DNA from: CAITYL01 sp041651315
GTDB taxonomy: Bacteria; Verrucomicrobiota; Lentisphaeria; Oligosphaerales; CAITYL01
Assembly (NCBI GenBank): GCA_041651315.1
Contig: JBAZJM010000131.1
Location: 1 to 12,183, forward strand
Length of the DNA: 12,183 nt
Direction: 5' to 3'
This document shows positions 1 through 8,658 of this stretch, piece by piece. Made by a program: the position numbers and the translations under genes. The notes under the pieces are model-generated. The model ran no database searches, was not told the DNA's origin, and was given only the letters and a program-made list of their open reading frames with translations. Positions within the stretch are counted from its first letter, which is position 1, and each line of letters opens with the position of its first letter.

Positions 1-1
1 C

Positions 2-457
2 GGGCGCACCGGCGCCGCCTTTGCCGCCGAGATTGGCACCATGAAGGTCAACGAGGAGATCAATGCGCTGGAGACCATGGGGCTGGATCCGGTGCGCTTC
101 CTGGTGGTGCCGCGGCTGCTGGCCGCGGTGGCCGTCATGCCGCTGCTGGCGATCATTTCCGACTTGGTCTGCCTGGCCGGCGGCGCCGTGGTGATGTCGG
201 CCATGAACGTGCCCATGACCACCTACGTCAACCAGATCGTCGGCTTCGTGCATCCCAAGGATTTTGCGGGCGGCATCGGCAAGTCGCTGGTGTTCGGGCT
301 GTTGATCGCCGGCACCGGCTGCCTGCGCGGTTTGCAGACCAAGACCGGGGCGAGCGCGGTGGGGCAGTCCACCACCCGCGCCGTGGTCACCAGCATCACC
401 CTGATCGTCATTGCCGACGGCCTCTTTGCGGTGCTTTCCTACCAGCTTGGCTTATAG
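2..457 (+). CDS. mlaE: MlaE-family ABC transporter permease, 3' part
   Basis: This is the C-terminal 151 residues of an MlaE/YrbE-type permease; the gene begins outside the window. The reading frame is open from base 2, before the first in-window ATG at 41. It contains the family hallmark GAAFAAEIGTMKVNEEINAL followed by ETMGLDP, the cytoplasmic coupling segment that contacts the ATPase. Hydrophobic stretches follow (LLAAVAVMPLLAIISDLVCL, then a segment around GKSLVFGLLIAG, then ITLIVIADGLFAVLSY at the C terminus), as expected for the last membrane helices. In known systems MlaE is the inner-membrane permease dimer that moves phospholipids between the inner membrane and MCE proteins. The ATPase gene starts 46 bases downstream and the MCE gene follows, so the order permease-ATPase-MCE supports the assignment. 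Family is very sure; direct orthology to E. coli mlaE is not proven. Confidence 0.93.
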   Translation, partial: GRTGAAFAAEIGTMKVNEEINALETMGLDPVRFLVVPRLLAAVAVMPLLAIISDLVCLAGGAVVMSAMNVPMTTYVNQIVGFVHPKDFAGGIGKSLVFGLLIAGTGCLRGLQTKTGASAVGQSTTRAVVTSITLIVIADGLFAVLSYQLGL

Positions 458-471
458 GGGCAGGGGAAATG

Positions 472-506
472 TAGAATGCAGAATTTAGAATTTAGAATGT
501 AGAATG
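472..506 (+). repeat. Five tandem 7-bp AGAAT-type units spanning the ATPase start
   Basis: Five contiguous heptamers fill almost the whole gap before the ATPase gene: TAGAATG, CAGAATT, TAGAATT, TAGAATG, TAGAATG. The ATG of the next gene (504-506) is the last three bases of the fifth unit. No Shine-Dalgarno sequence lies at normal distance. The only purine-rich candidate, AGGGG at about 462-466, is roughly 37 bases upstream. The array is AT-rich in a GC-rich setting. Confidence 0.8.
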
Positions 507-1271
507 TCTGACCAGGAAGCCATCATCCGCGTTGAGGACTTCACCGCCGGCTACGACGGTGAGGTATTGCTCGATCACATCCATTTTGAGGTGCGGCCCG
601 GCGAGGTGTTTGTCATCCTGGGGGGCTCCGGCTGCGGCAAGAGCACCCTGCTCAAGCACCTGATCGGACTTTACCAGCCGATGTCCGGCCGGATTTTGAT
701 CGGCGGCGACGACATCGTCACGGCCACTGGCGACGCGCGCCTGGCCATCCTCCGCCGCTTCGGCGTCATGTACCAGAGCGGGGCGCTGTTTGGTTCCATG
801 ACCCTGCTGGAGAACGTGCGCCTGCCGCTGGAGGAGTTCACCCGGCTGGATGAGGAAGCCAGGAACCTGACGGCCCTGATGAAGCTGGACCTGGTGGGGT
901 TGCGGCCGTTCGCCGGACACCTGCCGGCGGAAATCAGCGGCGGCATGCAGAAGCGCGCCGGCATCGCCCGCGCCATGGCCCTGGATCCCGCCATCCTGTT
1001 TTTGGACGAGCCCTCGGCCGGCCTGGACCCCATCACCTCCGCCGAACTGGACCAGACCATCCTGCGCCTGGCCCGCAATCTCGGCGTCACCTTTGTCGTG
1101 GTCACCCATGAACTGCCCAGCATCTTCACCATTGCCGACCGGGTGATCATGCTGGACAAGGCACGCCGTGGCATTGTCGCGGAAGGCCAGCCCCAGAAGC
1201 TGCGCGACCACAGTCCGGACCCGTGGGTCCGCAATTTCTTCAACCGGCACGTGGAAGGGACTTCCCCATGA
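504..1271 (+). CDS. mlaF: MlaF-family ABC transporter ATP-binding protein
   Basis: This is a 255-residue ABC ATPase, the usual length for the MlaF/YrbF family. It would sit on the cytoplasmic face and power phospholipid transport by the MlaE permease. All nucleotide-binding motifs are visible: Walker A GGSGCGKS (residues 40-47), Q-loop Gln91 in MYQSGALFGS, signature ISGGMQKRAGIARA starting near residue 144, Walker B ILFLDEPSAGLDP with Asp168 and Glu169, and H-loop His202 in VVVTHEL. The MYQSGALF and SGGMQKR variants are characteristic of this subfamily. The ATG at 504 lies inside a heptamer repeat and lacks a nearby Shine-Dalgarno sequence. No alternative start leaves the N-terminal beta strands intact. 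The stop overlaps the next gene's start (ATGA), implying translational coupling to the MCE protein. Confidence 0.95.
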   Translation: MSDQEAIIRVEDFTAGYDGEVLLDHIHFEVRPGEVFVILGGSGCGKSTLLKHLIGLYQPMSGRILIGGDDIVTATGDARLAILRRFGVMYQSGALFGSMTLLENVRLPLEEFTRLDEEARNLTALMKLDLVGLRPFAGHLPAEISGGMQKRAGIARAMALDPAILFLDEPSAGLDPITSAELDQTILRLARNLGVTFVVVTHELPSIFTIADRVIMLDKARRGIVAEGQPQKLRDHSPDPWVRNFFNRHVEGTSP

Positions 1272-2263
1272 GCGCCAAAGCGAACTATTTCCGGCTGGGC
1301 CTGTTTGTTATCATCTGTCTTGGCATCGGGGTCGTGATCATCATGATGCTGGGGGTGTTCAAGTCCTTTGAACCCAGGGTGCTGGTGGAAACCTATGCGG
1401 ACGAGTCGGTGCAGGGGCTCGACGTCGGCTCCAAGGTCAAGTTTCGCGGCGTCCGCCTGGGCCAGGTCAAGGAGGTCGGGTTCACCTCGGGAATCTACGA
1501 AACCAAGAAAAAAACGGCGGACCGCAAAGGGTACATCTACATCCTCATGGAACTGAACCCGGTGAAGCTGAAGGGCATGGCGCCGCGCGACGGTCTCAAC
1601 CAGTCGGGATTGGACATCGCCATCGCCCAGGGATTGCGCTGCCGGCTCAAGAGCGAAGGCATCACCGGGCTGATGTACCTGGATTTCGACTTGATGAATC
1701 CCGACACCAACCCGCCGCTGCCCATCGACTGGAAACCGGAGGAGTTGTATGTGCCCTCCGCCCCCAGCACCGCCACCAAGTTCCTGGACAGCGCCGACCA
1801 CCTGCTCCGGCGCGTTAGCAATCTCAAGATTGAGGAGATCATCCACAATCTCAACACCGTTTTGACCACCATGAACGCCAAGCTGGAGAAAATGCAGACG
1901 GAGCAGCTGAACAACGAAGCCACCCGGCTGCTGGGGGAACTCCGGCAGACCAACCAGGCGCTGCTGGACGTCCTGCGCAACCCCAACAATGGGAACATCC
2001 AAAAGGACGTCGCCGCCTCCCTGGCCGGGGTGCGCAAGCTGGTGGACAATCCCAAGATCCCGCAAAGCATCGACCTGGTTTGCGCCAACCTGGTCAAACT
2101 CGACCAGATGCTGAACAAGCGCGACAATGACCTGGCGGTGTCCCTGGACAATCTGCGCCAGGTTTCGGAAAACCTGCGCGCCTTCAGCGAACACCTCCAG
2201 CAATATCCGACCGGCGTTCTGCTCAGCGAACCGCCGCTGCCCTCCCAGCCGCCGCGGAAATGA
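1268..2263 (+). CDS. MCE-domain (MlaD/PqiB-like) lipid transport protein
   Basis: This 331-residue protein would bind and conduct lipids in the periplasm as part of the MlaEF-type complex. An N-terminal membrane helix covers about residues 10-31 (GLFVIICLGIGVVIIMMLGV). One MCE domain follows at about 37-145; its core VQGLDVGSKVKFRGVRLGQV is typical. From about 165 to 312 the protein is Asn/Leu-rich and predicted helical or coiled coil. It ends in a short proline-rich tail after YPTGVLLSEPP. It is longer than E. coli MlaD and resembles MCE proteins with a helical extension that may form a tube or contact the outer-membrane lipoprotein. The start is ATG 1268, not the upstream in-frame start at 1223. 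ATG 1268 overlaps the ATPase stop by four bases, has GGAAGGGA at 1253-1260 with seven bases of spacing, and places the membrane helix at the N terminus. Confidence 0.92.
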   Translation: MSAKANYFRLGLFVIICLGIGVVIIMMLGVFKSFEPRVLVETYADESVQGLDVGSKVKFRGVRLGQVKEVGFTSGIYETKKKTADRKGYIYILMELNPVKLKGMAPRDGLNQSGLDIAIAQGLRCRLKSEGITGLMYLDFDLMNPDTNPPLPIDWKPEELYVPSAPSTATKFLDSADHLLRRVSNLKIEEIIHNLNTVLTTMNAKLEKMQTEQLNNEATRLLGELRQTNQALLDVLRNPNNGNIQKDVAASLAGVRKLVDNPKIPQSIDLVCANLVKLDQMLNKRDNDLAVSLDNLRQVSENLRAFSEHLQQYPTGVLLSEPPLPSQPPRK

Positions 2264-2271
2264 GGGGCGGC

Positions 2272-2383
2272 GTGATGCGTGACCCGTGACTCGTGATGCG
2301 TGACTCGTGATGCGTGACTCGTGATGCGTGACTCGTGATGCGTGACTCGTGATGCGTGACTCGTGATGCGTGACCCGTGACCT
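2272..2383 (+). repeat. Sixteen tandem GTGA-type heptamers between MCE and lipoprotein genes
   Basis: Sixteen perfect 7-bp steps with consensus GTGAYKC fill 112 of the 144 bases between the two genes. The core strictly alternates GTGATGC and GTGACTC, giving a 14-bp higher-order unit. The ends differ: unit 2 and unit 15 are GTGACCC and unit 16 is GTGACCT. There is no spacer sequence and no strong hairpin on either strand. Heptameric short tandem repeats are known in cyanobacteria and other bacteria; a role here is not evident. The array stops before the Shine-Dalgarno sequence of the lipoprotein gene, so it lengthens the intercistronic gap without covering the start. Confidence 0.92.
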
Positions 2384-2407
2384 ACAGCCTAACCCGAGAG
2401 GTGTGCC

Positions 2408-3058
2408 ATGAAACTTGTGATGCCGAGGTCCGTCAAGGTGATGTGTGCGGCGGGGCTGCTGCTGGCGGGTGCGGCGGGGTGTTCCCTGATGCAGCCGGCG
2501 GTGGTCAAGCAGAAGTTTCTGCTGCCGGCGATGCCGCCGGCGCCGCCGGCCGCGGCCGTGGCACCGGTGGTGTCGGATTTGGTGCGGGTGAACCTGGTCG
2601 GCGTGGCGGTGCCCTTTTCCTCCACCAACCTGGTTTACCGGCAGGATGACCTCCGCTATGAGACCGACTTTTACAACGAATATTTTGTGGCGCCGCGCGA
2701 CCTGTTGACGGAACGCGTGCGGGCCTGGGTTGGAACGGCCGGCGTGTTTCGCGGCCTGGCATTGGGGGGGAGCCCCCTGTCGGCCACCTACGAACTGAAC
2801 GGCTTCGTGGCGGAGTTCTATGGCGACTTGCGGCCGGGCCGCGCCCCGGAGGCCGTGCTGGCCGCCGAGTTTGTCCTGTCCGATGTGTCCGTGTCGCCGG
2901 CACGCCTGGTCTGGCATCAGGCGTACAGTCGTCGCGTGGCGCTGGCCGGGAGCAGCCCGGCACAAGTGGCCCAGGGGCTCGACACCGCCTTGACCGGCAT
3001 CCTTGGCGACCTCTGCGCCGGCCTGCGTGCCGCCCTGACGGCTCCCCCCAAGCCCTAG
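2408..3058 (+). CDS. Auxiliary lipoprotein of MCE transport system (PqiC/ABC_trans_aux-like)
   Basis: This 216-residue protein begins with a basic N terminus, a hydrophobic stretch and a lipobox ending AAGC. Cys25 would be acylated after signal peptidase II cleavage, making this a probable outer-membrane lipoprotein facing the periplasm. The mature part matches the ABC-transport auxiliary lipoprotein pattern (PqiC/YmbA type, PF03886): an early beta strand RVNLVGVAVP, then LVYRQDDLRYETDFYNEYFV, then APRDLLTERVRAWV. In known Pqi-type systems this lipoprotein links the MCE tube to the outer membrane. Its position directly after the MCE gene fits that role. Start ATG 2408 has GAGAGG at 2396-2401 with six bases of spacing. 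The TAG stop lies inside the left end of the palindromic element at 3054-3366, so the last residues may have been set by that insertion. Confidence 0.85.
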   Translation: MKLVMPRSVKVMCAAGLLLAGAAGCSLMQPAVVKQKFLLPAMPPAPPAAAVAPVVSDLVRVNLVGVAVPFSSTNLVYRQDDLRYETDFYNEYFVAPRDLLTERVRAWVGTAGVFRGLALGGSPLSATYELNGFVAEFYGDLRPGRAPEAVLAAEFVLSDVSVSPARLVWHQAYSRRVALAGSSPAQVAQGLDTALTGILGDLCAGLRAALTAPPKP

Positions 3059-3366
3059 CCTGGATTATTCATGAACGGTTGCATTTTTTCGGCCTTGTCC
3101 CCAACGGGGACTGACCTGTCCAGCCCAGGGTCGAATGACCCTGGGGAAATCGGCATTAACCGCATTCGTCCCTGAAGAGGACGCACATCGTCACGCATGA
3201 TTAGGTGTATGCTCGGATGAAGAAAAGAACCTCTGCATGTTGCATGTAGCACCCCTTCAGGGTGCGACTCGGGTTGGAACTGTTTCGTACCCCAGGGTTG
3301 TCCAACCCTGGGCTGGACACGTGCGTCGCCGTTGGCGACAAAAAATCATGAATAATTCAGGCTAGG
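3054..3366. repeat. 313-bp palindromic non-coding element (MITE- or REP-like) with six hairpins
   Basis: The ends, 3054-3074 and 3346-3366, are 21-bp inverted repeats with one mismatch (base 3063). CTAG is present at both edges (3055-3058 and 3362-3365) and could be a 4-bp target duplication. The halves are diverged inverted copies, each with three hairpins. Left: 3097-3111 (6-bp stem, loop AAC), 3124-3145 (9-bp stem) and 3167-3183 (5-bp stem, CTGAAGA loop). Right: 3325-3339, 3291-3312 and 3249-3265. Read in the same orientation, loop 1 (AAC), the CCCAGGG stem of hairpin 2 and the CTGAAG core of hairpin 3 are kept, while several stem pairs differ by compensated changes. The centre (3184-3248) is not obviously structured. 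There is no credible ORF or transposase. It may be a non-autonomous mobile element, a REP/BIME-like unit or a structured RNA; the stop of the preceding gene is inside it. Confidence 0.8.
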
Positions 3367-3381
3367 CTGGATACTCATGAA
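3362..3381 (+). repeat. Third, degenerate copy of the element end
   Basis: Directly after the right edge of the palindromic element comes a direct-orientation copy of its left end. Compared with 3055-3075, CTAG, CTGGAT and TCATGAA are shared; one base is substituted and one is deleted in the middle. This suggests abutting or nested insertions, or that the target already resembled the end sequence. Its ATG (3377) opens the short frame that contains the signal-peptide-like leader. Just beyond, 3407-3422 is a pair of 8-mers (CCACGGAG, CCACGAAG), a further small repeat. Confidence 0.55.
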
Positions 3382-3487
3382 TTTGGTGCAGGAAAAATCG
3401 GATTCACCACGGAGCCACGAAGCGCAATCGAAGAGGTGGTTTTTGCGTTCATTAAAAGCCGCTTCCCCGGCGATGCCGCCGCCCGGC

Positions 3488-3553
3488 ATGGGGTGGAAAA
3501 GCCGTGTCGGCGTCCTGGCGGTGCTGCTGCTGCCGACCCTGTGGGCCGTGGCC
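3488..3553 (+). other. Out-of-frame signal-peptide-like leader of the hydrolase
   Basis: In the frame of ATG 3488 (open from ATG 3377) the sequence encodes MGWKSRVGVLAVLLLPTL then WAVA. This is a basic start followed by a hydrophobic core and an Ala-X-Ala-type end, a convincing export signal. The catalytic body of the hydrolase starts within about 10 codons downstream but in a frame one base further on. Read in the body frame, the same bases give an implausible run of four cysteines. The leader therefore probably belonged to this gene before a frameshift or deletion near 3554-3570. No good Shine-Dalgarno sequence is seen for 3377, 3473 or 3488. Confidence 0.5.
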
Positions 3554-4838
3554 CCTGGATCATTTTGGGGAGTTCCTGGCCAGCGACGAGTTCCTGGTGC
3601 GCGGGCTGGGCTCGCGGACCCGGGTCTCCGGCATCGGCGCGCCGGTCATCGCCGTGGCCAAAGGCGCGGAGGCGAGCCTGACGGGGGCCTTGCCGCTGAC
3701 CGTGGTCCTGCAATTGGAGGGGGGGGGGCTGCGCGACCTCGGCCCGGCCCCCTGCCGCGCCACCCTGCATGTCTTCTCGCCGTTGACCATGAAGTATCCC
3801 GTGGCCGGGCGCCGCCAGGTTCCCTTGGAGGCGGATTATTCCGCGCCCCTGTCCTACACCTTGAACCAGTCCCAGATTTGGGATCTGGGCATGCGCAACT
3901 TCCTCAACAGCCCCTTCCAAAAACTGGGCAAAATCCACCTGGGCCAGCCGTTCCAGCCGGACAAGATCCCCGTCCTCTTCGTGCATGGCACCATGAGCAG
4001 TTATGTGACCTGGACCGAGATGTGGAACACCCTGCAGGGGGACGAGTTCTTCCGCCGCCATTACCAGGCCTGGTTTTACCTCTACGATTCCGGCAAGCCG
4101 CTGATGTACTCCGCCCGCGAACTGGAACAGGCCGTGGCCGCCCAAATCAAGGCGCTCGATCCCGAGGGGCGCAATCCGCGCCTCCGGGAGCTGGTGGTGG
4201 TCGGCCACAGCCAGGGCGGCCTGCTGACCAAGATGCTGGTGCTGGACACCGGCGACACGATGGTCCGCGCCTTCACCGGCAAAACCTTGGCCGAACTCAA
4301 GCTGAGCGCGCACACCAAGGCGGAAATCCGGAATTTGACCGTCTTCACCCCCCGGCCGGAAGTGCGCCGGGTGGTTTTCATCTGCACGCCGCACCGCGGC
4401 AGTTATATGGCCTCGAGCCTGGCCCGCCGCGTGGCCCGCAAGATGATCAGCCTGTCGGTGTGGATTGCGCAGTCGACGACCGAAATTGCCCGCGCCACCG
4501 CCAGCCTGCAACTGAGCACCGACTGGAAATACACGCCGCAAACCACCAGCATTGACGGCATGTCACCGCACAATCCCGCCCTGTCGGCCATCGCCAAGCT
4601 GCCCCTGGCGCCGGGGGTTCGCGGCAACTCAATCATCGCGGTTGCTGATCTGGCCCATCCGGAAAACAGCGGCGATGGCGTTGTCCGCTATGCCAGCGCC
4701 CACCTGGACGGCCTGGAATCGGAATTCCTCGTCCAGGACGAACACAGCTGCCTCGGCAATCCGTTGGTGATCGAGGAGGTGCGCCGCATCCTCCACCAGC
4801 ACTGGGAGGCGTGCTCGGCGGCACCGGGACCCCCGTGA
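3504..4838 (+). CDS. Alpha/beta hydrolase (lipase/esterase-like), 5' end disrupted
   Basis: This is an alpha/beta-hydrolase-fold enzyme, probably an envelope-located esterase or lipase; its substrate is unknown. In the frame starting at GTG 3504 (444 residues) one sees the oxyanion strand KIPVLFVHGTMSS (154-166), nucleophile elbow VVVGHSQGG with Ser236, the VFICTPHRGS segment (291-300), candidate acid Asp391 in NSGDGVV and candidate base His414 in DEHSC. The first 20 or so residues (CCCCRPCGPWP) look non-native, while another frame carries a signal peptide across the same bases, so the true 5' end is frameshifted. From memory, related proteins have a long domain before the FLASDEFLVRGL segment; if so, that domain is missing here through a deletion. 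A ten-G tract at 3719-3728 lies inside the coding part. Function of the fold is sure; an intact product is doubtful. Confidence 0.75.
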   Translation: MSASWRCCCCRPCGPWPLDHFGEFLASDEFLVRGLGSRTRVSGIGAPVIAVAKGAEASLTGALPLTVVLQLEGGGLRDLGPAPCRATLHVFSPLTMKYPVAGRRQVPLEADYSAPLSYTLNQSQIWDLGMRNFLNSPFQKLGKIHLGQPFQPDKIPVLFVHGTMSSYVTWTEMWNTLQGDEFFRRHYQAWFYLYDSGKPLMYSARELEQAVAAQIKALDPEGRNPRLRELVVVGHSQGGLLTKMLVLDTGDTMVRAFTGKTLAELKLSAHTKAEIRNLTVFTPRPEVRRVVFICTPHRGSYMASSLARRVARKMISLSVWIAQSTTEIARATASLQLSTDWKYTPQTTSIDGMSPHNPALSAIAKLPLAPGVRGNSIIAVADLAHPENSGDGVVRYASAHLDGLESEFLVQDEHSCLGNPLVIEEVRRILHQHWEACSAAPGPP

Positions 4839-4842
4839 CCCG

Positions 4843-4859
4843 GCGCGGCGCCGCCGCGC
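4843..4859. terminator. GC-rich hairpin between convergent genes
   Basis: A perfect 7-bp stem (GCGCGGC / GCCGCGC) with a 3-base loop lies in the 48-base gap between the convergent hydrolase and glucosidase genes. It could slow polymerase from either side, but no T-run follows on either strand, so intrinsic terminator function is uncertain. Confidence 0.3.
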
Positions 4860-4886
4860 TTGGCCGGGGCGCCGTGGCGTTGCCGG

Positions 4887-7640
<2,754 letters not shown>

Positions 7641-7683
7641 GGCTTTCTCCTCCTGTTGGGACCCCATCACCAACCCTAGTTTT

Positions 7684-7712
7684 AATTTAGCAACCGCCAG
7701 GCATCGTTGCAA
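7684..7712 (-). promoter_or_regulatory. Candidate sigma70-type promoter for the glucosidase gene
   Basis: On the minus strand, TTGCAA (7707-7712) and TAAATT (7684-7689) are separated by exactly 17 bases; each matches four of six consensus bases. The -10 lies in a local AT-rich patch of an otherwise GC-rich intergenic region. The implied start near 7677 gives a leader of about 37 bases ending in the AGGAGG Shine-Dalgarno sequence of the glucosidase gene. Confidence 0.4.
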
Positions 7713-7756
7713 TGCACCGTTGCCGCCTGCCGCCGGGTGTATGACATTATTGTCGG

Positions 7757-7791
7757 TTGGGAACCCACTTGTGAGGAAAGGCGGTTCCCAA
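7757..7791. repeat. 9-bp inverted repeat in the divergent intergenic region
   Basis: TTGGGAACC (7757-7765) and GGTTCCCAA (7783-7791) are a perfect inverted repeat around a 17-base spacer. The hairpin can be extended inside by three more pairs (7768-7770 with 7778-7780) after a 2-by-2 internal loop. It lies in the 254-base region between the divergent glucosidase and metalloprotease genes, upstream of both. It could be an operator, a transcript hairpin in the protease leader or a dispersed repeat; nothing else decides between these. Confidence 0.5.
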
Positions 7792-7894
7792 ACCCTCCGC
7801 CAAAACTGTGGTACCCCCGGGCCGCCGTTGGCATTTGGCGGCCGGCCGGCGATGGTATGGGCCGCAACCACGCGCGACAGGACTCGGCTTCAGC

Positions 7895-8539
<645 letters not shown>

Positions 8540-8560
8540 GGCGTTTAATCCGGCCTCGAC

Positions 8561-8600
8561 CGCAATCGATTGCAATCGGTCGCAGTCGATTGCAAGCGAA
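8561..8600. repeat. Two 20-bp direct repeats containing ATCGAT/TTGCAA palindromes
   Basis: Two adjacent 20-mers (8561-8580 and 8581-8600) agree at 16 of 20 positions and share TCGATTGCAA. The first includes overlapping perfect 12-bp palindromes, GCAATCGATTGC (8562-8573) and CGATTGCAATCG (8567-8578). They lie 21 bases after the protease stop, in the convergent gap before the kinase gene's 3' end. Confidence 0.6.
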
Positions 8601-8614
8601 AAACGGGGGCGGCC

Positions 8615-8631
8615 GGGCCGGCATCCGGCCC
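8615..8631 (-). terminator. Possible terminator of the kinase operon
   Basis: A 7-bp perfect stem (GGGCCGG / CCGGCCC) with a 3-base loop lies about 30 bases beyond the kinase stop on the minus strand. A T5 run follows, but 11 bases after the stem, so this is a weak match to an intrinsic terminator. The kinase stop itself is followed at once by C8T6 on that strand. Confidence 0.35.
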
Positions 8632-8658
8632 CGGGCGCTTCCGGAAAAAAGGGGGGGG

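Noticed and set aside
2272..2383. CRISPR array
   Set aside because: Units are 7 bp with no spacers and no cas genes are nearby.
671..2965. Very long open frame on the minus strand crossing the transport operon
   Set aside because: It lies antisense to four well-supported genes and runs through the heptamer array, where it reads as a repetitive Ser/His/Arg string. It is a by-product of high GC content.
3055..3252. Small minus-strand open frame inside the palindromic element
   Set aside because: It runs through hairpins and one inverted-repeat end, starts without a ribosome site and has no plausible protein features.
7641..7871. Upstream extension of the glucosidase frame (77 extra codons)
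   Set aside because: It covers the candidate promoter, the inverted repeat and the Shine-Dalgarno sequence, and its residues do not resemble the family N terminus.
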